Shown piece by piece: positions 1 through 5,970 of a DNA stretch of 7,053 nucleotides (position 1 is its first letter; the number at the start of each line of letters is the position of its first letter). The position numbers were made by a program, and so were the translations under genes. The stretch comes from Clostridia bacterium (GTDB taxonomy: Bacteria > Bacillota > Clostridia > Oscillospirales > CAG-272). The stretch covers positions 1 through 7,053 of the forward strand of contig CAAGDE010000049.1 in NCBI GenBank assembly GCA_900768535.1, written 5' to 3'. The notes beneath the pieces were generated by a model. The model saw nothing but the letters and a program-made list of their open reading frames with translations, did no database searches and was not told where the DNA came from.

Positions 1-20
1 AACAGACTTTACGGTACGTT
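1..20. other. Left flank, no feature
   Basis: Twenty bases outside the left repeat copy. No gene, promoter or hairpin can be supported here. Whether the repeat or its insertion boundary extends into this stretch cannot be tested, because the matching sequence beyond the right copy lies outside the window. Confidence 0.5.
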
Positions 21-118
21 GGTCGGGGGTATGCCCTTCTCAGTGAAATTCTTTGGATTCCTAAACCTTTCTTCTAAGAAAGGTTTAGGCGGGGTTTGGG
101 GCAGAGCCCCAAGGTCTT
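21..118 (-). repeat. 98-bp inverted repeat, left copy (downstream of the ABC operon)
   Basis: Every base of 21-118 is the reverse complement of 6956-7053 (98 of 98); identity stops at 119 on the inner side. Read on the minus strand, it begins one base after the stop codon of the exporter gene and contains, in order, a small GGGGC hairpin (96-112), a 14-bp AAACCTTTCTT-type palindrome (60-89) and about 39 bp without strong structure. There is no open reading frame of note inside it. It resembles a dispersed palindromic intergenic element (REP/MITE-like), possibly doing the job of a transcription terminator. That class is inferred from the structure and from the presence of two copies; copy number elsewhere in the genome is unknown. 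Confidence 0.95.
60..112 (-). terminator. Tandem hairpins after the ABC operon, possible terminator
   Basis: On the minus strand, transcription leaving the exporter operon first meets TTGGGGC/GCCCCAA (7-bp stem, 3-base loop; 96-112), then a perfect 14-bp stem with CCTAAACCTTTCTT arms (60-73 and 76-89) around two central bases. No run of T follows either stem, so this is not a canonical intrinsic terminator. The position directly after the stop codon, and the same arrangement after the other operon, favour a role in termination or mRNA 3'-end protection. Confidence 0.5.
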
Positions 119-119
119 C

Positions 120-1904
120 TCACCCCACCTCCGTATCAAACTGGCTGTTGTAGAGGTGGGCGTAGAAGCCGTTTTGGGCGAGGAGGGTACGGTGGGAGCC
201 CTGTTCGATGATCTGACCGGACTTCATGACGAGGATGCAGTCGGCGGATTCGATGGTTGAGAGGCGGTGGGCGACGACGAAGCTGGTGCGTCCTTTCATG
301 AGTCGGGCGAAGGCGTTCTGGATTTTCAGCTCCATACGGGTATCGATGGAGGAGGTTGCCTCATCGAGGATCAGCATAGGCGGGGGATTGAGCATGACGC
401 GGGCGATGCAGAGAAGCTGTTTCTGCCCTTGGGATAACTCACCGCCGCCCTCGCCGAGGACGGTATCATAGCCGTTCGGCAGGCGTCGGATAAAGGAATC
501 GGCGTGAGCCGCTTTTGCCGCGGCAACGACCTCCGCCTCGGTGGCATCGGGCTTGCCGAAGGTCAGGTTCTCGCGCACGGTGCCGGCGCGGAGCCACGTC
601 TCCTGCAGGACCATACCCCATCCGGCGCGCAGGCTGGAGCGGGTCATGTCGCGGATATCGGTCCCGCTGACGCGGATGGAGCCGGCGTTGACGTCATAGA
701 ACCGCATGAGCAGGTTGATGACCGTGGTCTTCCCGCAGCCGGTGGGACCGACGATGGCAATGCGCTCGCCGGGGAGAACGGAGAGGTTCAGATCGCGGAT
801 CAGTTCGCGGTCGGGGGAGTAGGAGAAGGCGACATCGCAAAGCTCCACACGTCCGTCCGCGTGCTCCAGAACCCGCGCATCGGGCGCATCCGGAGGGACA
901 ACCGCTTCATCGAGCAGCTCAAACAGCCGTGCGGCGCAGGCAAGGGAATTCTGAAACTCCGCAAAGACGTCCGAAATTTCATTGAACGGCTTGGTATACT
1001 GGTTGGCGTAGGACAAAAAGGAGGTCAGGCGACCGACCGTGAACGCCGCACCCAGGGAGGGCAGGCAGAGGAATGCGCCGACCAGCGCCACACCGGCATA
1101 GACCAGGTTGTTGACGAACCGCGTGGAGGGATTGACAATGGAGGCGAAGAAGGTCGCCCGCAGGGAGCAGTCGCGCAGACGCTCGTTGATTTCGTCAAAC
1201 GCGACCTGTGCCTCGTCCTCGTAGCCGAACGCCGTGACCACCTTGTGGTTGCCGACATATTCATCGATCATGGCGGTCTGCTCGGCGCGTGTTTCGGACT
1301 GCTTCCGGAACAAGGCGTAGGTTTTGGACGCAATGAAGGACGCGACAAACAGCGACAGCGGCGTGATGAAGATGACAACCAGCGCAACGGACGGCTTGAT
1401 GGTCAGCATGATGATCAGCGTGCCGACAATGGTCAGGACGCCGGTGAAGAACTGGTTGAAGCCGAGCAGAAGCCCGTCGGTGAACTGGTCGACATCATTG
1501 ACCATGCGGCTGAGCAGTCCGCCGGTGGAGTGACTGTCGAGATAGGAGAGCGGCAGATGCTGGAGCTTGTCGAACGCGTCCTTCCGCAGGCGGTAGACCA
1601 GGCGGTACGCCATGCGGTTGTTCAGCACGTTCATGATCCACTGAGCCAGCGCCGCCAGCGCCGTGCAGACGCCGATGGTCACGCAGCAAGCGATCACCTT
1701 TTGCCGGTTGACTTCCCCCGCGCCCACCATTTCGTCAATCGCGTTTCCCACCAGAAGCGGGACGGCAAGCGTGAGCAGGGAGCTGACCGCCGCGCAGAAC
1801 AGCGAGGCAATCAGAAGCCAGCGGGAGGAACGGATCAGCAAAAAGACGCGGCGTGCGGTTGCAAAATCAAAGCCCTGCTTTTTTTGTTTCGGCTGTTTTT
1901 TCAT
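120..1904 (-). CDS. Heterodimeric ABC exporter, consensus-site subunit (TM288/BmrD/LmrD-like)
   Basis: A 594-residue half-transporter with an N-terminal transmembrane domain (hydrophobic spans near 27-52, 72-92, 152-169, 172-193 and 264-284, with a sixth less clear around 290-310) fused to a nucleotide-binding domain from about residue 350. Visible motifs are Walker A GPTGCGKTT (386-394), Q-loop Q434, signature LSQGQ (490-494), Walker B with catalytic glutamate E515 (LILDEATSSID, 511-521) and H-loop H546. With both E515 and H546 intact, its own Walker A/B should form the hydrolytically competent site together with the FSGGQ signature of the partner encoded just upstream. The altered signature LSQGQ is typical of this half in heterodimeric exporters. 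The ATG lies inside the 3' end of the partner gene (4-bp ATGA overlap), so the two are probably translationally coupled. The family exports drugs, lipids or peptides; the substrate cannot be read from sequence. Confidence 0.96.
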   Translation of the reverse strand: MKKQPKQKKQGFDFATARRVFLLIRSSRWLLIASLFCAAVSSLLTLAVPLLVGNAIDEMVGAGEVNRQKVIACCVTIGVCTALAALAQWIMNVLNNRMAYRLVYRLRKDAFDKLQHLPLSYLDSHSTGGLLSRMVNDVDQFTDGLLLGFNQFFTGVLTIVGTLIIMLTIKPSVALVVIFITPLSLFVASFIASKTYALFRKQSETRAEQTAMIDEYVGNHKVVTAFGYEDEAQVAFDEINERLRDCSLRATFFASIVNPSTRFVNNLVYAGVALVGAFLCLPSLGAAFTVGRLTSFLSYANQYTKPFNEISDVFAEFQNSLACAARLFELLDEAVVPPDAPDARVLEHADGRVELCDVAFSYSPDRELIRDLNLSVLPGERIAIVGPTGCGKTTVINLLMRFYDVNAGSIRVSGTDIRDMTRSSLRAGWGMVLQETWLRAGTVRENLTFGKPDATEAEVVAAAKAAHADSFIRRLPNGYDTVLGEGGGELSQGQKQLLCIARVMLNPPPMLILDEATSSIDTRMELKIQNAFARLMKGRTSFVVAHRLSTIESADCILVMKSGQIIEQGSHRTLLAQNGFYAHLYNSQFDTEVG

Positions 1905-3634
1905 GCGTCCGCACCCTCCTTTTTGTATTGGGAATCGTAGATTTCCCGGTAGACCGGGCAGGTGTTCAGCAGCTCCTCGTGGGTGCCGAGCCCCACCTGC
2001 TGACCGTCATCCAGCACCAGGATCCGGTCGGCATGGCGGATGGAGGCGGTGCGCTGGGAGATCAGAAAAACCGTCGGGTGATAGTCCAGTTGTCGGATGG
2101 CACTGCGCAGGGCGGCATCGGTGGCATAGTCGAGTGCCGAGGAGCTGTCGTCCAGAATCAGAATGGAGGGGCGTCGGACCAGCGCCCTTGCAACGGTCAG
2201 GCGCTGACGCTGACCGCCGGAGAAGTTCTTGCCGTTCTGGGCGACCGGAGCATCCAGCCCGCCCTTCTTTTCGGCGACAAACTCCTTTGCCTGCGCCTGG
2301 TCCAGCGCCTGCCACAGCTCGTCATCGGTCGCGTCCCCTCTGCCCCACAGCAGGTTGGAGCGCACGGTTCCGCGGAACAGCACCGCCTTTTGCGGGACGA
2401 TGCCGATCTTCTGCCGGAGCGCATCGGGGTCACACGACCGGACATCGGCACCGTCCACGGCAACCGTTCCCGCCGTGGCGTCATAGAACCGCGCAATCAG
2501 ATTGACCACCGAGGTCTTGCCGGAGCCGGTGGAGCCGATGATGCCGACGGTTTCTCCCGGCGCGGCGGTGAAGGTAATATCGGTAAGGGAGGGATCGGCG
2601 CCCTCGGAGTAGGTCAGCCCCACATGGTCGAACGCAACCGCACTTCCGGCGGCGTTTTCGGGGGCGGGAAGCGCGGGATCCACCGGCATTCCGGTCGGCT
2701 CCTCCAGCACGGATTCGATCCGCGCGGCGCTTGCAACGCCCTTGTTGATCATGATAATGGTGTTCGCCAGCTTGACCAGCTCCACCAGGATCTGTGACAT
2801 ATAGTTGGTCAGGGCAAAGACGCCGCCCTTGGTCATGCTGCCGCCGTCCACCTGAATGGCGCCGGAGAGCAGCAGGACAATGATTCCGCCGTTGACAATC
2901 AGCAGGGTCAGCGGGTTCATCAGTGCTGCGATTTTTCCGACGGTGTTCTGCATCACCGTCTGGAGCCGGTTGGCTTCGTCAAACCGCGCGGTTTCCTCTT
3001 TCTCCTTGCGGAAGGCGCGGATGACCCGCACGCCGGTCAGATTCTCGCGTGTCAGGGAGGTTACGCGATCCAGCCCCTTCTGCACCTTGCGGTAGAGCGG
3101 AATGCCGCCGAGCATGATGGAGAACACCACCACTGCCAGCAGGGGAATGACAACGGTGAAGGTGACTGCGCCGCGCGGGTTGACGAGGAACGCGAATACC
3201 GCCGAGCCGATGACGATGATCGGTGACCGGAGCAGGAGGCGCAGGGTTTGGTTGACGGCGGTTTGCAGCTGGTTGACATCCGCAGTCATGCGGGTAATCA
3301 GCGTGGACGTGCCGGCGCGGTCGGTCTGCCCGTAGGAGTAGTGCTGGATGTGGCGGAAGAGCGCCTGCCGGATGTCGGTTCCGAACCCGACTGCCGCCCG
3401 TGCCGCAAAGTACTGTGCGATGAGGGTGCAGGACAGTCCGATGACCGCAAACAGGACGAGCAAGCCGCACAGCCGCCAGATCCCCGCGGTGTCTCCCTGC
3501 GGGATGGCTACGTCCATGATTCGCCGGACGACAAAGGGAACCATCAGGTCGAACATCGCTTCCAGCAGCTTGAACAGCGGGGCAATGATGCTCTCCTTGG
3601 TGTACGGCTTGAGATAACGGATCAGCTTTTTCAA
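1901..3634 (-). CDS. Heterodimeric ABC exporter, degenerate-site subunit (TM287/BmrC/LmrC-like)
   Basis: A 577-residue half-transporter: transmembrane domain over roughly the first 300 residues, nucleotide-binding domain from about 333. Motifs are Walker A GSTGSGKTS (367-375), Q-loop Q415 and a canonical signature FSGGQ (471-475). The residue after the Walker B aspartate is D496 instead of glutamate (ILILDDSSSALD, 491-502), and the H-loop histidine is Q527 (LISQRTASI). This Asp/Gln pair marks the non-catalytic ATP site known from TM287/TM288-type exporters, while the intact signature completes the partner's catalytic site. The start codon is TTG, chosen because a tandem AGGAG lies eight bases upstream and the next in-frame Met (residue 28) would cut into the first membrane helix. 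It is the first gene of a two-gene operon; gene order matches bmrC-bmrD. No MarR- or TetR-type regulator lies within the window. Confidence 0.96.
   Translation of the reverse strand: MKKLIRYLKPYTKESIIAPLFKLLEAMFDLMVPFVVRRIMDVAIPQGDTAGIWRLCGLLVLFAVIGLSCTLIAQYFAARAAVGFGTDIRQALFRHIQHYSYGQTDRAGTSTLITRMTADVNQLQTAVNQTLRLLLRSPIIVIGSAVFAFLVNPRGAVTFTVVIPLLAVVVFSIMLGGIPLYRKVQKGLDRVTSLTRENLTGVRVIRAFRKEKEETARFDEANRLQTVMQNTVGKIAALMNPLTLLIVNGGIIVLLLSGAIQVDGGSMTKGGVFALTNYMSQILVELVKLANTIIMINKGVASAARIESVLEEPTGMPVDPALPAPENAAGSAVAFDHVGLTYSEGADPSLTDITFTAAPGETVGIIGSTGSGKTSVVNLIARFYDATAGTVAVDGADVRSCDPDALRQKIGIVPQKAVLFRGTVRSNLLWGRGDATDDELWQALDQAQAKEFVAEKKGGLDAPVAQNGKNFSGGQRQRLTVARALVRRPSILILDDSSSALDYATDAALRSAIRQLDYHPTVFLISQRTASIRHADRILVLDDGQQVGLGTHEELLNTCPVYREIYDSQYKKEGADA
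1914..1920 (-). promoter_or_regulatory. Ribosome binding site for the consensus-site ABC subunit
   Basis: The minus strand reads AGGAGGG, nine bases before the ATG, within the last codons of the upstream exporter gene. This near-perfect Shine-Dalgarno supports the ATG at 1904 and tight translational coupling. Confidence 0.85.
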
Positions 3635-3642
3635 TTGCTTCT

Positions 3643-3652
3643 CTCCTCTCCT
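3643..3652 (-). promoter_or_regulatory. Tandem ribosome binding site deciding a TTG start
   Basis: The minus strand reads AGGAGAGGAG, two abutting AGGAG cores, the nearer one ending eight bases before the TTG at 3634-3632. This spacing fixes the unusual start codon of the first exporter gene. Confidence 0.8.
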
Positions 3653-3667
3653 GAAGTGAACCTATCT

Positions 3668-3696
3668 ATTATACACCTTTTTTCCGGGAAAAGGAA
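3668..3696 (-). promoter_or_regulatory. Probable vegetative (sigma-A-type) promoter of the ABC operon
   Basis: A perfect TATAAT (-10) lies on the minus strand at 3673-3668. At 17-bp spacing the -35 position reads TTCCTT (3696-3691), a poor match to TTGACA. Transcription would start near 3661, leaving a leader of about 27 bases that contains the tandem Shine-Dalgarno. A perfect -10 with a weak -35 suggests modest or activated expression; no activator site could be identified. Confidence 0.6.
3676..3694. other. Small dyad within the ABC promoter spacer
   Basis: CCTTTT (3676-3681) pairs with AAAAGG (3689-3694), and the interior TTCC/GGAA (3682-3685, 3687-3690) offers an alternative short dyad. 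It sits between the -10 and -35 positions of the exporter promoter, where a repressor operator would be effective. It could equally be chance in a short T-rich and A-rich stretch. Confidence 0.3.
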
Positions 3697-3763
3697 GGGG
3701 GTGTCCGGAAAGATTTATGAATTTCCTGTAAAATGCTCCGGTTTTTGCTCTGTAATTAGAATA

Positions 3764-3780
3764 AGAACTGTTTCTGTTCT
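3764..3780. promoter_or_regulatory. Imperfect 17-bp dyad, possible operator
   Basis: AGAAC (3764-3768) and GTTCT (3776-3780) form inverted arms seven bases apart, with one extra symmetric G/C pair inside. It lies about 30 bases upstream of the -35 element of the ger promoter and about 90 bases upstream of the exporter -10. The arm spacing differs from the Gram-positive LexA box (GAAC N4 GTTC), so LexA is not claimed. Confidence 0.3.
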
Positions 3781-3809
3781 CGAAATGAGTGCAAAGCCTT
3801 GGACTGTGT

Positions 3810-3838
3810 GCATAAAATATCCGGTTTGCGGCATGATA
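3810..3838 (+). promoter_or_regulatory. Probable sigma-G (forespore) promoter of the ger operon
   Basis: GCATA (3810-3814) fits the -35 pattern GHATR of Bacillus subtilis sigma-G promoters, and CATGATA (3832-3838), 17 bp downstream, fits the CATnnTA-type -10. The predicted start near 3844-3846 leaves a very short leader just ahead of the GGAAGGGGG ribosome binding site. gerA-family operons in Bacillus are known sigma-G targets, so sequence and context agree. A sigma-F reading was considered: the -35 fits but the -10 does not. Confidence 0.6.
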
Positions 3839-3849
3839 GAACAAACGGA

Positions 3850-3855
3850 AGGGGG
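3850..3855 (+). promoter_or_regulatory. Ribosome binding site for the GerA-type subunit
   Basis: AGGGGG, preceded by GGA, ends eight bases before the ATG at 3864. An ATG at 3856 is closer to it but is out of frame and reads only 14 codons to a stop, so 3864 is the start. Confidence 0.75.
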
Positions 3856-3863
3856 ATGAGAAA

Positions 3864-5348
3864 ATGCCGGCTTGTGCGGTGGAGGACGGAAGAAAGCTGA
3901 CCGGAGATTTTGACGCGGATCTCCGGATATTCTGTGAGCTGTTCCGGCTGGACGGGACCTTTCGGCGGCGCGAGGTCCGGACGCCGGCGGGGGTGCGTTG
4001 CGCGTTGCTGTATCTGGACGGAATGGTCAGCGGGGAAACGGTACACGAGGCTGTCATCCGCCCCCTGCTGACATCGGGGGAGCCTGCGGGGGACCCTGCC
4101 CTGTGGCTGTGCGAAACCGTGCTGTACGCGGCGGACGTCAAGCCCTGCGACCGGGTGCGCGATCTGCTGCGCGCCATGCTTTACGGGGACAGCGTTCTCC
4201 TGGTCGGGGGCGCGGGGACGGCACTGGTCATCAATACCAAGGGCTTCCGGACGCGGGGCATCAGCGAGCCGGAGAACGAAGCGGTGCAGAAGGGACCGCG
4301 CGAGGGCTTTGACGAGATTGCCATGCTCAATCTCTCCCAGCTGCGGCGCCGTCTGCAGACACCGGATCTTGCGGTGGAAATTCTGCGCGTGGGACGGCGG
4401 ACGGATACCATGGTGTTTGTCTGCTATCTGGAATCGCTTGCCGGCGCGCGGCTGGTGCGGGAGGTCAAGCGGCGGCTGGGGGAGATTTCGATTGATGGCA
4501 TTCTGGACGCGAACTATATCGCCGAGCTGACGCGCGACCATCCGTTTTCGCTCTTTGAGACCGCGGGGAGCAGTGAACGCCCGGACGTCATTGCCTCCAA
4601 GCTGCTGGAGGGGCGGGTGGCACTGATTGTGGACGGGACGCCGATGGTGCTGACGGTGCCGTATCTGTTCTGCGAAAATTTTCAGTCGGACGAGGACTAT
4701 TATCTGAACTTTTGGGTGTCGTCCATGGGCAGATTTTTGCGGTACGTCTGCTTTTTTCTCACGGTTTCGGTCCCGGCGCTGTATCTGGCACTCCTGACGC
4801 GGCATACCCGGCTTCTGCCGACCTACCTGCTCCTGAGTGCGGCGGAATCGCGCGCGGGGGTGCCGTTTTCCTCGCTGGTGGAGTGTTTGGTGCTGATTCT
4901 GATTCTGGAGATCCTGGGTGAGACCGGCGCACGGATGCCGCAGGGTTTGGGGCACACGCTGAGCATTGTCGGGGGACTGGTGGTCGGGCAGGCGGCAGTG
5001 GAGGCGCGGCTGGTCAGCGCACCGATGCTGATTGTGGTGGCACTGTCCGGCATTGCGGGGCTGATGGTTCCGCGTTTGCGCGGCGCGGTGATTTACGGAC
5101 GCGTGGGAATGGTGCTCCTGGCGGCGGGTTTGGGGTTGCCGGGGTGCTTTTTGGGACTGACGGTCATTGCCGTCCGCCTGACGGGTCTGCACAGCTTCGG
5201 CGTGCCGTATCTGTCCACGCTGGAGCACCCGGATCTGCAGGGGCTGAAGGACACGGTCTGGCGGCTCCCCTGGCGCTTCATGCGAACACGTCCTGCGTTT
5301 TCGCGCAATCGGGTGCGGCAGAGAAGGGGGCGCAGACGTGCGGAATGA
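3864..5348 (+). CDS. Spore germination protein, GerA family A subunit (GerAA/GerKA-like)
   Basis: A 494-residue protein, normal length for the family (Pfam GerA, PF03323). The N-terminal cytoplasmic part is about 290 residues and includes the conserved block around EPENEAVQKGPREGF (135-149) followed by N156 and RRRL, and the ERPD...LLEGR...DGTP stretch (238-260). The C-terminal membrane part has helices near 292-312, 335-352, 365-385, 387-404 and 412-437, including the signature ARMPQGLGHTLSIVGGLVVG (356-375), and ends in a strongly basic tail (480-493). GerA-type A subunits sit in the spore inner membrane and are thought to form the oligomeric ion channel opened by nutrient germinants. It heads an A-C-B operon, which rules out the stand-alone paralogue SpoVAF. 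It overlaps the next gene by 11 bp. Which germinant is sensed cannot be inferred. Confidence 0.95.
   Translation: MPACAVEDGRKLTGDFDADLRIFCELFRLDGTFRRREVRTPAGVRCALLYLDGMVSGETVHEAVIRPLLTSGEPAGDPALWLCETVLYAADVKPCDRVRDLLRAMLYGDSVLLVGGAGTALVINTKGFRTRGISEPENEAVQKGPREGFDEIAMLNLSQLRRRLQTPDLAVEILRVGRRTDTMVFVCYLESLAGARLVREVKRRLGEISIDGILDANYIAELTRDHPFSLFETAGSSERPDVIASKLLEGRVALIVDGTPMVLTVPYLFCENFQSDEDYYLNFWVSSMGRFLRYVCFFLTVSVPALYLALLTRHTRLLPTYLLLSAAESRAGVPFSSLVECLVLILILEILGETGARMPQGLGHTLSIVGGLVVGQAAVEARLVSAPMLIVVALSGIAGLMVPRLRGAVIYGRVGMVLLAAGLGLPGCFLGLTVIAVRLTGLHSFGVPYLSTLEHPDLQGLKDTVWRLPWRFMRTRPAFSRNRVRQRRGRRRAE
5324..5330 (+). promoter_or_regulatory. Ribosome binding site deciding a GTG start
   Basis: AAGGGGG lies seven bases before the GTG at 5338, inside the 3' end of the GerA-type gene. 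It supports the GTG start and coupling with the upstream gene. Confidence 0.7.
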
Positions 5349-5967
5349 TCGCTTTTTCGGTGCTCTGATCGGGTGCATTCTCTGCCTCTCTCTTGCCTCC
5401 TGCCGTGCGCAGAAGGGGCAGGAGCCGGAGCAGGGTGCGCTGGTCTGCGCCATCGGGGTCGATCCCGACCCGGCAGGGGTACGGCTTTCCCTGGAGATTC
5501 TTGTTCCGCGCGAGGGAAGCGGATCGGAATTGCGCGTTCTTTCGGCGGCGGGGGAGACGGCGGCATCGGCGTTTGATGCGGCACGCGGTGATTTTCCACG
5601 CGAGCTGCTGTTCGGTCACTGCGCGATTTTCGTCTTCGGCGACGGGATTTCCGACACGGTGCTGTCCGGACTCCTGACAGATGAGGAGCTTCCCCCGGAG
5701 ATGCAGGCGGTGACGGCACCGGACGCGCGGACGCTTCTGTGCGCCGGGGGACAGTCCGCACCGGCGGCGGGCTATGATCTCCAGGCGATTCTTGCCGGGA
5801 CGCCGGGGGTGCGCTGTCGCGTTTACGAGCTTCTGCGTGACGGAAGCGGCAGGATACGCGCCGACCGGCTCCCGCATTTCGAGGTGGCGTCCAAGGAAAG
5901 CGGAAAGCGCTTTGTCCTTCGGATTCCGCAGGGGGGATCGCAACAAACCGGGGAAGGAGGGGATTGA
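5338..5967 (+). CDS. Short GerC-type germination lipoprotein lacking the C-terminal domain
   Basis: A 209-residue secreted lipoprotein beginning at GTG: charged n-region (2-5), hydrophobic core (6-20) and lipobox LASC with Cys22 as the predicted lipidated residue. The mature part matches the N-terminal region of the Ger(x)C family: AIGVD (38-42) followed by a strand-rich segment, GETAASAFDAARGDFPRELLFGH (72-94), then LPPEMQAVTAPDARTLL-type sequence (118-134) and a LRDGSGRIRADRLPHFEV segment (166-183). GerAC/GerKC proteins are usually about 370-400 residues; the C-terminal domain (Spore_GerAC, PF05504) is absent. The last residues (GGSQQTGEGGD) are encoded by the purine-rich ribosome binding region of the next gene, which starts 3 bp after the stop. 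No other frame downstream encodes the missing domain, so this is a clean loss or a short natural form, not a frameshift. The GerC subunit normally sits on the outer face of the spore inner membrane and is needed for receptor function. Confidence 0.85.
   Translation: MRNDRFFGALIGCILCLSLASCRAQKGQEPEQGALVCAIGVDPDPAGVRLSLEILVPREGSGSELRVLSAAGETAASAFDAARGDFPRELLFGHCAIFVFGDGISDTVLSGLLTDEELPPEMQAVTAPDARTLLCAGGQSAPAAGYDLQAILAGTPGVRCRVYELLRDGSGRIRADRLPHFEVASKESGKRFVLRIPQGGSQQTGEGGD
5954..5960 (+). promoter_or_regulatory. Ribosome binding site for the GerB-type subunit
   Basis: AAGGAGG ends ten bases before the ATG at 5971 and lies in the last codons of the GerC-type gene. Reading it as coding gives the Gly-Glu-Gly-Gly tail of that protein. 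Confidence 0.8.
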
Positions 5968-5970
5968 CGG

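Noticed and set aside
21..118. CRISPR repeat or terminal inverted repeat of an insertion sequence
   Set aside because: There are no spacer-separated tandem units, and no transposase gene lies between the copies. All genes between them are normal chromosomal functions.
504..1940. A 478-codon open frame on the plus strand opposite the first exporter gene
   Set aside because: It lies antisense to a gene with complete ABC motifs, has low-complexity Gly/Arg/Gln/Asp-rich content and no recognisable domain. GC-rich codon bias explains the openness.
1853..2797. A 314-codon plus-strand frame (and a 280-codon one at 1663-2505) opposite the exporter pair
   Set aside because: Both run across the junction of two well-supported minus-strand genes and have no family resemblance; they are antisense shadows.
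3764..3780. LexA-type SOS box
   Set aside because: The arms resemble GAAC/GTTC but are seven bases apart instead of four.
3759..3788. Alternative sigma-G -35 (GAATA at 3759)
   Set aside because: No CATnnTA-like -10 occurs at 17-18 bp downstream.
3248..3859. A 203-codon plus-strand frame running through the intergenic region up to the ger start
   Set aside because: The first half is antisense to the exporter gene, the second half reads through promoter sequence, and it has no family resemblance. Treated as non-coding.
3756..5453. A 565-codon minus-strand frame opposite the GerA-type gene
   Set aside because: Composition is dominated by Arg, Gln, Pro and His with no hydrophobic core or motif. 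The opposite strand encodes a full GerA-family protein with its own ribosome binding site.
5338..5967. Frameshifted full-length GerC
   Set aside because: The missing domain would need about 500 bp, but only 3 bp separate the stop from the GerB start, and 5971-6930 is fully used by GerB in a continuous frame.
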